DNA of 64,000 bases, taken from the NCBI GenBank assembly GCA_017052515.1, contig JAFHKR010000038.1, positions 186,001 to 250,000 of the forward strand, in the 5' to 3' direction. The notes beneath the pieces were generated by a model. It searched no databases. It worked only from the letters and a program-made list of their open reading frames with translations, and was not told the DNA's origin. Shown piece after piece: positions 9,172 through 15,186 of this stretch (position 1 is its first letter; every line of letters begins with the position of its first letter). The DNA comes from Fictibacillus nanhaiensis. GTDB lineage: Bacteria; Bacillota; Bacilli; Bacillales; Fictibacillaceae. The position numbers and the translations under genes were made by a program.

Positions 9172-9201
9172 AGGGTGTCTCAAAATTGAGGCACTTTTTT
9201 T
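9172..9201 (+). terminator. terminator of amidohydrolase gene
   Basis: GTGTCTCA (9175-9182) pairs with TGAGGCAC (9187-9194), then seven T residues. Confidence 0.8.
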
Positions 9202-9214
9202 GTTGTGAAAATGA

Positions 9215-9244
9215 TTGACATGAAAATTATAATCGTGATATTAT
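9215..9244 (+). promoter_or_regulatory. sigma-A promoter of ydeB
   Basis: TTGACA (9215-9220), 18 bases, TATTAT (9239-9244). Confidence 0.6.
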
Positions 9245-9311
9245 AAAATATTTGATTAAAATCAACTCGTATGATACTCTTAGAAGGTTAGCAAATCTGG
9301 AGGTGGAGTAT

Positions 9312-9773
9312 TTGTTTCAAATTGGCGATAACATTGTGTACCCAATGCATGGAGTTGGCGTAATTGAAGCCATTGAAGAAAAAGAATTCCCCGACGAAAA
9401 ACAACAGTATTATGTGATAAAGATGTCAGTCAGCAACATGCAAGTTATGATTCCAGCATGTAAGATTATGACTTCTAAAATTCGTCCAGTTACAGAACTA
9501 TTAGCACTAAAGCAGATCATGCACGATTTTCACAATGGAGAATCTGAAACATTACTAACGTGGAAAGAAAGATACAAAGTAAATTCAGATAAGCTAAAAA
9601 CGGGGGAAATACGTGATGGTGCCGAAGTTGTACGTGATTTGATGCGTATGAAGAAAGAAAAAACACTGAATGCAAGCGAAAAAAAGATGTTGGAAAGTGC
9701 ATATGGATTTTTACTCAGTGAACTGGAAGTAATCGAAGGAATCACTGAAACCCAAATCAAAAGTTTCTGTTAA
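9312..9773 (+). CDS. ydeB: CarD-family transcriptional regulator YdeB
   Basis: A 153-residue CarD/CdnL-type protein, the same length I recall for B. subtilis YdeB, with near-identical stretches such as FQIGDNIVYPMHG at the N-terminus and AEVVRDLMRMKKEK in the middle. The N-terminal Tudor-like RNAP-interacting domain (about 1-60) is followed by a helical DNA-binding domain. I choose the TTG at 9312 because GGAGGTGGAG sits just upstream and the product then begins MFQIGDN; a longer reading from 9252 lacks an SD. YdeB is not in this neighbourhood in B. subtilis, so this is a local rearrangement. Confidence 0.85.
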   Translation: MFQIGDNIVYPMHGVGVIEAIEEKEFPDEKQQYYVIKMSVSNMQVMIPACKIMTSKIRPVTELLALKQIMHDFHNGESETLLTWKERYKVNSDKLKTGEIRDGAEVVRDLMRMKKEKTLNASEKKMLESAYGFLLSELEVIEGITETQIKSFC

Positions 9774-10161
9774 GGTTTAATGGCATGGTATGAGGCTTGA
9801 AAAGAATCTCATTCATAGTCGTTTCAGAAACAACACACTTCTTAAACTTACTTAAAGTAACCTCTTTAATTTCTACAAGAGTTAATCCTTAATTTTGATT
9901 TTACTTTCCTCTATAACCTTATGAAGTTTTTCAAATCCAATTCTATTTAATAATCACATGATCGTAGTAATACTGATTCACACTGGCACGGACAAGGAGC
10001 CGTAAGGATGGAAGAGAGGTAGGGCTTCCATTGTTTTAGGTATACCTCAGTGACTATTTTTTAGAAGATTTACTTATCCACCTCCACTAGTACTGTTAAT
10101 TGAATGTAAAATGGGAAAAGCAGCCGTGAGTGGGTAATCGCGGGTGCTTTTTGTTTTTTTT
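9774..10161. other. gene-free stretch with possible decayed coding sequence
   Basis: No intact gene. On the minus strand two protein-like stretches in different frames (about 9960-9893, containing RIGFEKLHKVIEESK, and about 9893-9790, containing LVEIKEVTLSKFKK) are separated by a frameshift and stops, which could be a dead gene. A terminator lies at the right end. Confidence 0.3.
10117..10160 (+). terminator. intrinsic terminator before the leader-peptide transcript
   Basis: AAAGCAGCC (10117-10125) pairs with GGGTGCTTT (10142-10150), followed by a long T tract. Confidence 0.6.
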
Positions 10162-10190
10162 TTGACAAAAAAGTTCAGAAAATTATGTTA
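10162..10190 (+). promoter_or_regulatory. promoter of leader peptide / hydrolase transcript
   Basis: TTGACA (10162-10167) followed at 16 bases by TATGTT, inside an A/T-rich run. The -35 is perfect; the exact -10 is uncertain. Confidence 0.5.
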
Positions 10191-10233
10191 AAATAAATAA
10201 AATTGAATACCTACAAAAGGAGGCCGACACGTC

Positions 10234-10263
10234 ATGATCATTAAATGGATCAAACTTCGTTAA
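10234..10263 (+). CDS. regulatory leader peptide, 9 residues
   Basis: AAAGGAGG (SD core 10218-10223) precedes an ATG opening a nine-codon frame encoding MIIKWIKLR and then TAA. A near-consensus SD before so short a frame, between a TTGACA promoter and a hydrolase gene, is the layout of a translational attenuator. The last three residues, Lys-Leu-Arg, form the basic-x-basic motif at which macrolide-bound ribosomes are known to stall (as in the MRLR type of erm leader). That this peptide senses a macrolide is inference from the motif. Confidence 0.6.
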   Translation: MIIKWIKLR

Positions 10264-10350
10264 TGACAAGTGCAGGCCAAGACGACTCCGTTGAGTACTT
10301 ATTGCTCTGCGCTATATTTTAGGCAAAAAAATAAAATCACGGAGGAAACA
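10264..10350 (+). promoter_or_regulatory. putative translational attenuator region
   Basis: The SD region of the hydrolase, ACGGAG (10339-10344), is exactly complementary to CTCCGT (10286-10291), 23 bases after the leader stop, so the SD could be masked unless a stalled ribosome refolds the RNA. The pairing is only 6 bp with a ~47-base loop, and other folds are possible. Confidence 0.4.
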
Positions 10351-11202
10351 ATGATGAAACAACAACTTTTACAATCAAATCAGGTAGATATAAATACAGA
10401 AAGCTTCGGTAACCCTAGTGATCCTGCTGTTCTGCTCATCATGGGGGCGATGTCTTCGCTTGATTGGTGGGATACAGAATTTTGTGAGCGTCTAGCAGCA
10501 GCGGGGAGATTTGTGATTCGGTATGATCACCGTGACCTAGGTCAATCCGTGGTCTATGAACCTGGCACGTCGAACTATACGATTGCTGACCTGGCTGATG
10601 ATGCGTTTGGCATTCTAGATGCCTATTCCATAGAGAAAGTGAATATCATGGGAATGTCTCTTGGTGGAATGATCGGTCAGATTATGGCGATCAAGCATCC
10701 TGAACGTGTACGAAGCCTCACGATTCTTGCGTCCAGTGTCTTCGGTTCAGAGCAAGCTGAGCTGCCTCAGATGGATCAAGAGATTTTAGATTTCCATGGA
10801 AAAAGTGCATCTATTGATTGGAATAATCGAGAAGAGGCGATCGCTTATCTAGCAGACGGATGGGAAGTCCTTTCGGGATCTAAACCTTTTGAAAAGAAAA
10901 GAATGTACGCATTGGCAGAAAGAGAATACACACGCGCCAAACAGATTCAAAGCCGATTTAACTATATGTATCTAGGCGGCGGTGAAGATTATTTCGATCG
11001 GATGAATGAAATTAGAGTTCCTACGATTATTCTTCACGGAACAGAAGATCGGGCCCTTTCGTTCGAACGCGGTCAAGCGCTTGCGAGAGCGATTCCGCAT
11101 GCTGAACTCGTCACGCTCGAAGGAACAGGCCATGAGCTGCATACAGAGGATTGGGATATCATTATAGATGCGATTGTAAGGAATAGTTCTATGGGTGAGT
11201 AA
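10351..11202 (+). CDS. alpha/beta hydrolase behind a leader peptide
   Basis: A 283-residue alpha/beta-fold serine hydrolase, probably cytoplasmic. The catalytic triad is Ser103 in the nucleophile elbow GMSLGG, Asp233 in LHGTEDRA and His261 in GTGHELH. The N-terminal pattern (NPSDPAVLLIMG, then VIRYDHRDLGQS) is that of the RdmC-like esterase group, which includes polyketide methylesterases. GGAGG lies 5 bases before ATG 10351 and 8 before the adjacent ATG 10354. With the upstream leader peptide, an antibiotic-inducible esterase (for example a macrolide esterase) is an attractive reading, but sequence alone cannot set the substrate. Confidence 0.8.
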   Translation: MMKQQLLQSNQVDINTESFGNPSDPAVLLIMGAMSSLDWWDTEFCERLAAAGRFVIRYDHRDLGQSVVYEPGTSNYTIADLADDAFGILDAYSIEKVNIMGMSLGGMIGQIMAIKHPERVRSLTILASSVFGSEQAELPQMDQEILDFHGKSASIDWNNREEAIAYLADGWEVLSGSKPFEKKRMYALAEREYTRAKQIQSRFNYMYLGGGEDYFDRMNEIRVPTIILHGTEDRALSFERGQALARAIPHAELVTLEGTGHELHTEDWDIIIDAIVRNSSMGE

Positions 11203-11211
11203 GGGTTTAAA

Positions 11212-11248
11212 GCCATGAGCGGGAAGGTTGCTCATGGTTTATTTATTT
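11212..11248 (+). terminator. terminator of hydrolase gene
   Basis: GCCATGAGC (11212-11220) pairs with GCTCATGGT (11230-11238), followed by TTATTTATTTTT. Confidence 0.75.
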
Positions 11249-11305
11249 TTGAGTCGTGCATTTTGTAAGGGCTAGGGGTATAGAATTGGGTGATGGAGTA
11301 TAATT

Positions 11306-11415
11306 TTGTCAACTCGTGGATAAATGGACAAAAATCGCGGGATTAAAGCTAAAACTCGCGGAATAAAATCAATAATTTCCGGGATTATAGCTCTAATTTA
11401 TTGAATTAGAGTGGA
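11306..11415 (+). repeat. 21-bp array A2, five units
   Basis: Leader TTTTGTCA, then units of the ACTCGCGGGATTAAAGC type at 11312, 11333, 11354, 11375 and 11396, all 21 bases apart. It lies about 70 bases after the hydrolase terminator. Confidence 0.8.
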
Positions 11416-11450
11416 AAATACCCCCGTTGGTATAAGTGTGTTAACACGAA

Positions 11451-11478
11451 TTGTTCCTAATTTGGCCGGTTATATCAT
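11451..11478 (+). promoter_or_regulatory. candidate promoter of antisense RNA
   Basis: TTGTTC (11451-11456), 16 bases, TATCAT (11473-11478), directed at the 3' end of the toxin gene on the other strand. Confidence 0.35.
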
Positions 11479-11484
11479 ATTCCA

Positions 11485-11595
11485 TCGAAAAAGAAATCGC
11501 CCGTGCACGAGACACGGACGAATGGGCGCCAGAAGGGACACACGAGTCGGTAAAGCAAGGCCGGATTTTCTGAGACGAAAAGCCGGTGCTTTTAC
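11485..11595 (+). ncRNA. candidate antisense antitoxin RNA
   Basis: A transcript from the promoter at 11451-11478 would run to the hairpin AAAGCAAGGCCGG (from 11552) / CCGGTGCTTTT (to 11593), about 110 bases. It would be complementary to the 3' untranslated part of the toxin mRNA, the arrangement of B. subtilis txpA/RatA and bsrG/SR4. Both ends are inferred. Confidence 0.35.
11487..11528 (-). terminator. terminator of the toxin mRNA
   Basis: CGCCCGT (11498-11504) pairs with ATGGGCG (11522-11528); on the minus strand it is followed by ATTTCTTTTTC. Confidence 0.55.
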
Positions 11596-11610
11596 ACGTG
11601 TGACAGAGGC

Positions 11611-11697
11611 CTATTTATTTTTAGACGTAAGGACAGTAACGATAAGCGAGCTGAAAGCGACCGCGAACATCAACGCCTCAAAGATCGTCAGAGGCAT
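11611..11697 (-). CDS. putative holin-like type I toxin, 28 residues
   Basis: A 28-codon frame encoding one membrane helix: it begins MPLTIFEALMFAVAF, continues with a hydrophobic SSLIVTVLT stretch and ends with the basic tail SKNK. The EALM motif near the start, a single helix and a lysine-rich end are the features of the putative holin-like toxins of Bacillus and Lactobacillus type I toxin-antitoxin pairs. AAGGGGGG lies just upstream. The transcript has an extended -10 promoter, a structured 5' leader and its own terminator, and a candidate antisense RNA overlaps its 3' end. The local base composition is richer in G+C than the surroundings. Confidence 0.65.
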   Translation of the reverse strand: MPLTIFEALMFAVAFSSLIVTVLTSKNK

Positions 11698-11707
11698 CAC
11701 CCCCCTT

Positions 11708-11749
11708 AACTGTAAGCTGCGGATACCCGCAAGATGTCCAGCTTCAGTT
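11708..11749 (-). promoter_or_regulatory. hairpin in the 5' leader of the toxin mRNA
   Basis: AACTG and AAGCTG pair with CAGCTT and CAGTT in a two-tier stem with a CGG/CCG inner helix, ending next to the SD. Such leader structures slow toxin translation in type I systems. Confidence 0.5.
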
Positions 11750-11796
11750 TAAAAAAGGGAATGCGCCGACCGTCTGTCCTTCTGAACGCTATCATC

Positions 11797-11805
11797 ATTA
11801 TACCA
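11797..11805 (-). promoter_or_regulatory. extended -10 promoter of the toxin gene
   Basis: On the minus strand TGGTATAAT, a perfect extended -10, about 100 bases before the toxin start. No clear -35. Confidence 0.55.
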
Positions 11806-11942
11806 CTTAAGTAGTCAGAATAGTCAGCCGAAAGAAACAGGGTAATTGACTCATTTTTCGTGGATATCGATTAGGAAAACAGAAATGTGGTATGGATAAG
11901 AAGTGGTTATTCGAAATTAGATGCGTTCTTACAAAAATTGAA

Positions 11943-11972
11943 TTGGAATGTTAGGTCCCAGAATGCTATAAT
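11943..11972 (+). promoter_or_regulatory. sigma-A promoter of speE
   Basis: TTGGAA (11943-11948), 18 bases, TATAAT (11967-11972). Confidence 0.6.
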
Positions 11973-12042
11973 CATTTTGTTTGTAAAATCTCGAAACAAC
12001 GATGCCTGGCATTTCAAAATATATAGTAGGAGTGAGACCAAC

Positions 12043-12873
12043 ATGAGTATTTGGTTTACTGAAAAACAAACGGAAAATTTCGGAATTACGATGAAAATTA
12101 ACAAAACGTACGTATCTGAGCAAACAGAATTTCAAAAGCTAGATATGGTTGAAACTGAAGAGTTCGGAAACATGCTGATCCTTGATGGCATGGTTATGAC
12201 AACGCAAAAAGACGAGTTCGTTTACCACGAGATGGTAGCACACGTACCTCTTTTTACACACCCTAACCCAAAAAACGTTCTAGTTGTAGGTGGAGGAGAC
12301 GGTGGAGTAATCCGTGAAGTGTTAAAGCACCCATCTGTAGAAAAAGCAGTTCTTGTTGAGATCGATGGAAAAGTAATCGAATATTCTAAGCAATACTTGC
12401 CTGAAATCGCTGGGGACCTTGAGAACCCGCGCGTTGAAGTAAAAGTAGATGACGGATTCATGCACATCGCAACGAGCAATAACGAGTACGATGTAATTAT
12501 GGTTGACTCAACTGAGCCGGTTGGACCAGCTGCTAAGCTTTTTGAAAAAGGTTTCTATGAAGGAATCTCTAAAGCTCTTAAAGAAGACGGAATCTTCGTT
12601 GCTCAAACGGACAACCCTTGGTTCACGCCTGAGTTGATCTCTCAAGTATTCAGTGATGTTAGTGAGATCTTCCCGATCACGCGTCTTTACACAGCGAACA
12701 TACCAACTTACCCAAGCGGACTTTGGACGTTCACGATCGGATCTAAGAAACACGATCCTCTAGAAGTACCGGCTGATCGTTTCCACGATATCGAAACAAA
12801 GTATTGGACGCCACAACTTCACACAGCTGCGTTCGCGCTGCCGAAGTTTGTTAGTGATCTAATTAAAAAATAA
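12043..12873 (+). CDS. speE: spermidine synthase
   Basis: A 276-residue cytosolic aminopropyltransferase, the same length as B. subtilis SpeE. It transfers the aminopropyl group of decarboxylated SAM to putrescine, giving spermidine and methylthioadenosine. Visible motifs: YHEM at 61-64 (polyamine site), GGGDGG at 83-88 (decarboxylated-SAM site), and the catalytic Asp155 in [12 protein letters not shown] 12043 has AGGAGTGAG about 10 bases upstream; a longer in-frame reading from 11887 overlaps the promoter and is unlikely. speB follows, separated by a hairpin repeat and an inverted repeat, so the two may not be one simple operon. Confidence 0.95.
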   Translation: MSIWFTEKQTENFGITMKINKTYVSEQTEFQKLDMVETEEFGNMLILDGMVMTTQKDEFVYHEMVAHVPLFTHPNPKNVLVVGGGDGGVIREVLKHPSVEKAVLVEIDGKVIEYSKQYLPEIAGDLENPRVEVKVDDGFMHIATSNNEYDVIMVDSTEPVGPAAKLFEKGFYEGISKALKEDGIFVAQTDNPWFTPELISQVFSDVSEIFPITRLYTANIPTYPSGLWTFTIGSKKHDPLEVPADRFHDIETKYWTPQLHTAAFALPKFVSDLIKK

Positions 12874-12901
12874 GTTTGCATATACATTGTTGTTTGAATG
12901 A

Positions 12902-13028
12902 GGTTAATTTCCGCTACAGTGGCTCGCTTTCCGCGGGGCAGGCGGTGAGCCACTTGCCGCTATGCGCCATTAAGTGTCTCACCTGACCGCTTGTCCCGCA
13001 GGAGTCTCGCCCTTGCGCTACAATTAAC
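12902..13028 (-). repeat. ~130-bp hairpin repeat, copy 3
   Basis: Reverse orientation, from GTTAATTTCCGC to GCGCTACAATTAAC. The apical stem uses CACTT / AAGTG. It lies between speE and speB. Confidence 0.85.
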
Positions 13029-13094
13029 TAGTCATTGAAGCAAAATAGGCAAAACAACAAGTATAGTTTTTATTAAAAATAATGAATTAAAATG

Positions 13095-13145
13095 AGGGCC
13101 GTCAAAGGTAAGTGTGAGCTTGCTTTTTAGGACGGTCCTGTATTT
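13095..13145 (+). terminator. terminator or attenuator hairpin before speB
   Basis: AGGGCCGTC (13095-13103) pairs with GACGGTCCT (13131-13139), then GTATTTTA. It lies 20 bases before the speB start, so it either ends speE readthrough or attenuates speB. Confidence 0.5.
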
Positions 13146-13165
13146 TACATAAGGAGTGTAAAATC

Positions 13166-14038
13166 ATGCGTTTTGATGAAGCTTATTCTGGAAATGTGTT
13201 TATTTTAAGTAAGCCTGATTATAAGACGGCTGATGCTGTTCTTTACGGCATGCCGATGGATTGGACGGTTTCTTTCCGTCCGGGTAGCCGTTTTGGCCCT
13301 GCTCGTATTCGTGAGGCATCTCTTGGTCTTGAAGAGTACAGCCCATACATGGACAAGCATCTTGAAGAAGTGAACTATTTTGATGCAGGAGACATCCCGT
13401 TACCGTTTGGAAATCCTCAGCGTTCACTTGATATGATCGAAGAGTACGTTTCAACGTTACTCGCTGACAACAAGTTTCCGCTAGGAATGGGTGGAGAGCA
13501 CCTTGTGACTTGGCCGGTATTCAAAGCGTTGAAGCAAAAATACGATGACTATGTTGTGATTCATATCGATGCACATGCTGATCTTCGTGAGCAGTATGAA
13601 GGAGAAGTTCTTTCTCACTCAACACCGATCCGTAAAGTATGTGATTTGATCGGCGCAGAAAACGTGTATTCGTTCGGAATCCGTTCTGGTATGCGTGAAG
13701 AGTTTGAATTCGCAAAAACAAGCGGCATGCACATGTACAAGTTTGATGTGGCTGAGCCGTTAAAAGAAGTACTTCCAACATTAAAGGGACGTAACGTGTA
13801 CGTTACGATCGATATTGATGTGTTAGATCCATCTGCAGCTCCTGGAACAGGAACAGCTGAAGCTGGAGGAATCACGTCAAAAGAGCTTCTTGAAGCGATT
13901 CAGTTGATCGCAAAAGCGGACATCAACGTGATCGGAGCAGACTTAGTAGAAGTGGCTCCCGTTTATGACCACTCCGAGCAAACACCAATCGCAGCTAGCA
14001 AGTTTCTTCGTGAGATCTTGTTAGGCTGGGTAAAATAA
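13166..14038 (+). CDS. speB: agmatinase
   Basis: A 290-residue ureohydrolase, the same length as B. subtilis SpeB, which splits agmatine into putrescine and urea with a binuclear manganese centre. All metal-ligand motifs are present: GGEH (His112), IDAHAD (Asp135, His137, Asp139) and IDIDVLDP (Asp216, Asp218). AAGGAG lies about 11 bases before the ATG. It supplies putrescine to SpeE just upstream. The region between them carries repeat copy 3 and a hairpin. No urease genes are visible, but a urea/amide channel gene follows. Confidence 0.95.
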   Translation: MRFDEAYSGNVFILSKPDYKTADAVLYGMPMDWTVSFRPGSRFGPARIREASLGLEEYSPYMDKHLEEVNYFDAGDIPLPFGNPQRSLDMIEEYVSTLLADNKFPLGMGGEHLVTWPVFKALKQKYDDYVVIHIDAHADLREQYEGEVLSHSTPIRKVCDLIGAENVYSFGIRSGMREEFEFAKTSGMHMYKFDVAEPLKEVLPTLKGRNVYVTIDIDVLDPSAAPGTGTAEAGGITSKELLEAIQLIAKADINVIGADLVEVAPVYDHSEQTPIAASKFLREILLGWVK

Positions 14039-14047
14039 TATAAATGT

Positions 14048-14098
14048 AACCCCTGTTTGAAGGCTGTTGTTTGTAGCCGTTGAACAGGGGTTTTTTAT
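14048..14098 (+). terminator. terminator of speB
   Basis: AACCCCTGTT (14048-14057) pairs with AACAGGGGTT (14083-14092), followed by TTTTATTT. Confidence 0.85.
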
Positions 14099-14118
14099 TT
14101 GGTGTGCATGTTGAGGGA

Positions 14119-14250
14119 ATGTCGAGCTGTGTCGAATCGCCTTTATTTTGTGAATTAGACTTAATTGGTATGAATTTAGACTTAATTTTTTCGAAATAGG
14201 CTTAATAGAACCATACTCCGACTTAATTACTCATCAAAACGACTTAATTG
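14119..14250 (+). repeat. 21-bp array A3, about five units
   Basis: Leader ATGTCGAGCTGTGTCGAATCG, then units with core GACTTAATT at 14158, 14179, 14199, 14220 and 14241 (spacing 21, 20, 21, 21). The unit sequence differs from A1 but leader and spacing agree. It starts about 27 bases after the speB terminator. Confidence 0.75.
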
Positions 14251-14299
14251 CCATCCGCCACCCTCATCACACAACATCTAGCAGACCCCAAGACATAAG

Positions 14300-14330
14300 A
14301 AAACCGGCCTCGAATCATCGAGACCGGTGA
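14300..14330 (-). terminator. terminator of the AmiS/UreI gene
   Basis: Minus strand ACCGGTCTCGA / TCGAGGCCGGT with a TGAT loop, followed by TTTTC. Confidence 0.75.
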
Positions 14331-14334
14331 GCAC

Positions 14335-14958
14335 CTAAGCTAATTCTTCAACTAATTTTTCTTTTTTGATCGATTTTGCAAACAAAATCGCTTCTACTAC
14401 AAAATAAACCATTGATCCGATGCATACATACGTCCAGATTTCTTGAAGCTTGGCGTTTTGCCACAAATCAAGCAGCATGAATAGAGAAGGCAGCGTTAAC
14501 GTCACCCATGACTGAACGAAAGCGACTCTTCCGATATAATTTTCGTACGGTTTTTTAAGTGCGGATGATAAGAAGAACAGAAACCATAGGAACGCCCACA
14601 ACACCCACGTTAGAGCATTTACAATGTCATTTTCTTGAACGTAAAACACAAGTGCATAAACGATAGCCATCATCGTTACCCACAGCGAGTACCATCCGAG
14701 CCCGCTGGAATCGAATCCTTTTAAAATCGTTACTCCTAGATAAAGGTACGTGAATCCAAACAAGAAGACAGCGCCATTGTTGAACATCGACCAGTTTGAT
14801 CCATTAGACGTAATAATGAGATAGATCGGCGTGATGACTTGAAGTAATCCGACTAATATATTAAAAAACGCGACACTTTTTTCCTCAGCTTTTCCAAGCA
14901 ACATTAAGCTGTTTAAGAATAAAGCCCCACCTGAAAACAGCAATCCTATAGCACCCAT
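14335..14958 (-). CDS. AmiS/UreI family transporter
   Basis: A 207-residue membrane protein with six hydrophobic helices. The start MGAIGLLFSGGALFLNSLMLLGK, the middle GAVFLFGFTYLYLGV and the SGLGWYSLWV loop are the signature of the AmiS/UreI family of short-chain amide and urea channels. No amidase or urease gene lies nearby, so this is a lone channel; agmatinase upstream does release urea. The upstream region shared with the divergent kinase gene carries a perfect 15-bp palindrome suggestive of regulator binding. The transported compound cannot be decided here. Confidence 0.8.
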   Translation of the reverse strand: MGAIGLLFSGGALFLNSLMLLGKAEEKSVAFFNILVGLLQVITPIYLIITSNGSNWSMFNNGAVFLFGFTYLYLGVTILKGFDSSGLGWYSLWVTMMAIVYALVFYVQENDIVNALTWVLWAFLWFLFFLSSALKKPYENYIGRVAFVQSWVTLTLPSLFMLLDLWQNAKLQEIWTYVCIGSMVYFVVEAILFAKSIKKEKLVEELA

Positions 14959-14992
14959 TTTATTCCCTCATTACTTTTTATAAATTCGTTTT

Positions 14993-15007
14993 AGAGGTCA
15001 GACCTCT
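14993..15007. promoter_or_regulatory. perfect palindrome AGAGGTCAGACCTCT
   Basis: A 7-1-7 perfect inverted repeat 35 bases upstream of the AmiS/UreI start. The GGTCAGACC core matches the usual half-site of GntR/FadR-subfamily regulators. No such regulator gene lies in the window. Confidence 0.5.
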
Positions 15008-15103
15008 TACATTAATCAAATATAGTAAATTCTTAAGTGTAAAGCAATGGAAATCTTAAGAAAAATAGTAGGAAGGAACTGACTTAAACTGTTTTTAGCT
15101 AAA

Positions 15104-15112
15104 TTTGTCGAA
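15104..15112 (+). promoter_or_regulatory. candidate Spo0A box
   Basis: TTTGTCGAA, a perfect match to the 0A box, about 75 bases upstream of the PAS kinase start. Confidence 0.4.
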
Positions 15113-15186
15113 TTTTGTTATATCATTAAGTCTTTTTTGCTATAGTTACAGTAGAGAATTAGATGGATAAAGGGGGGACAAGTGGA

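Noticed and set aside
8366..9998. 17-base identity CTGGCACGGACAAGGAG at about 8370 and 9977
   Set aside because: A single match of this length in 64 kb is only mildly surprising and the flanks do not match, so a partial duplication of the deaminase gene is not supported.
11411..11752. 113-residue plus-strand frame over the toxin region
   Set aside because: No SD, arginine- and threonine-rich composition, and it is antisense to structured RNA elements of the toxin locus.
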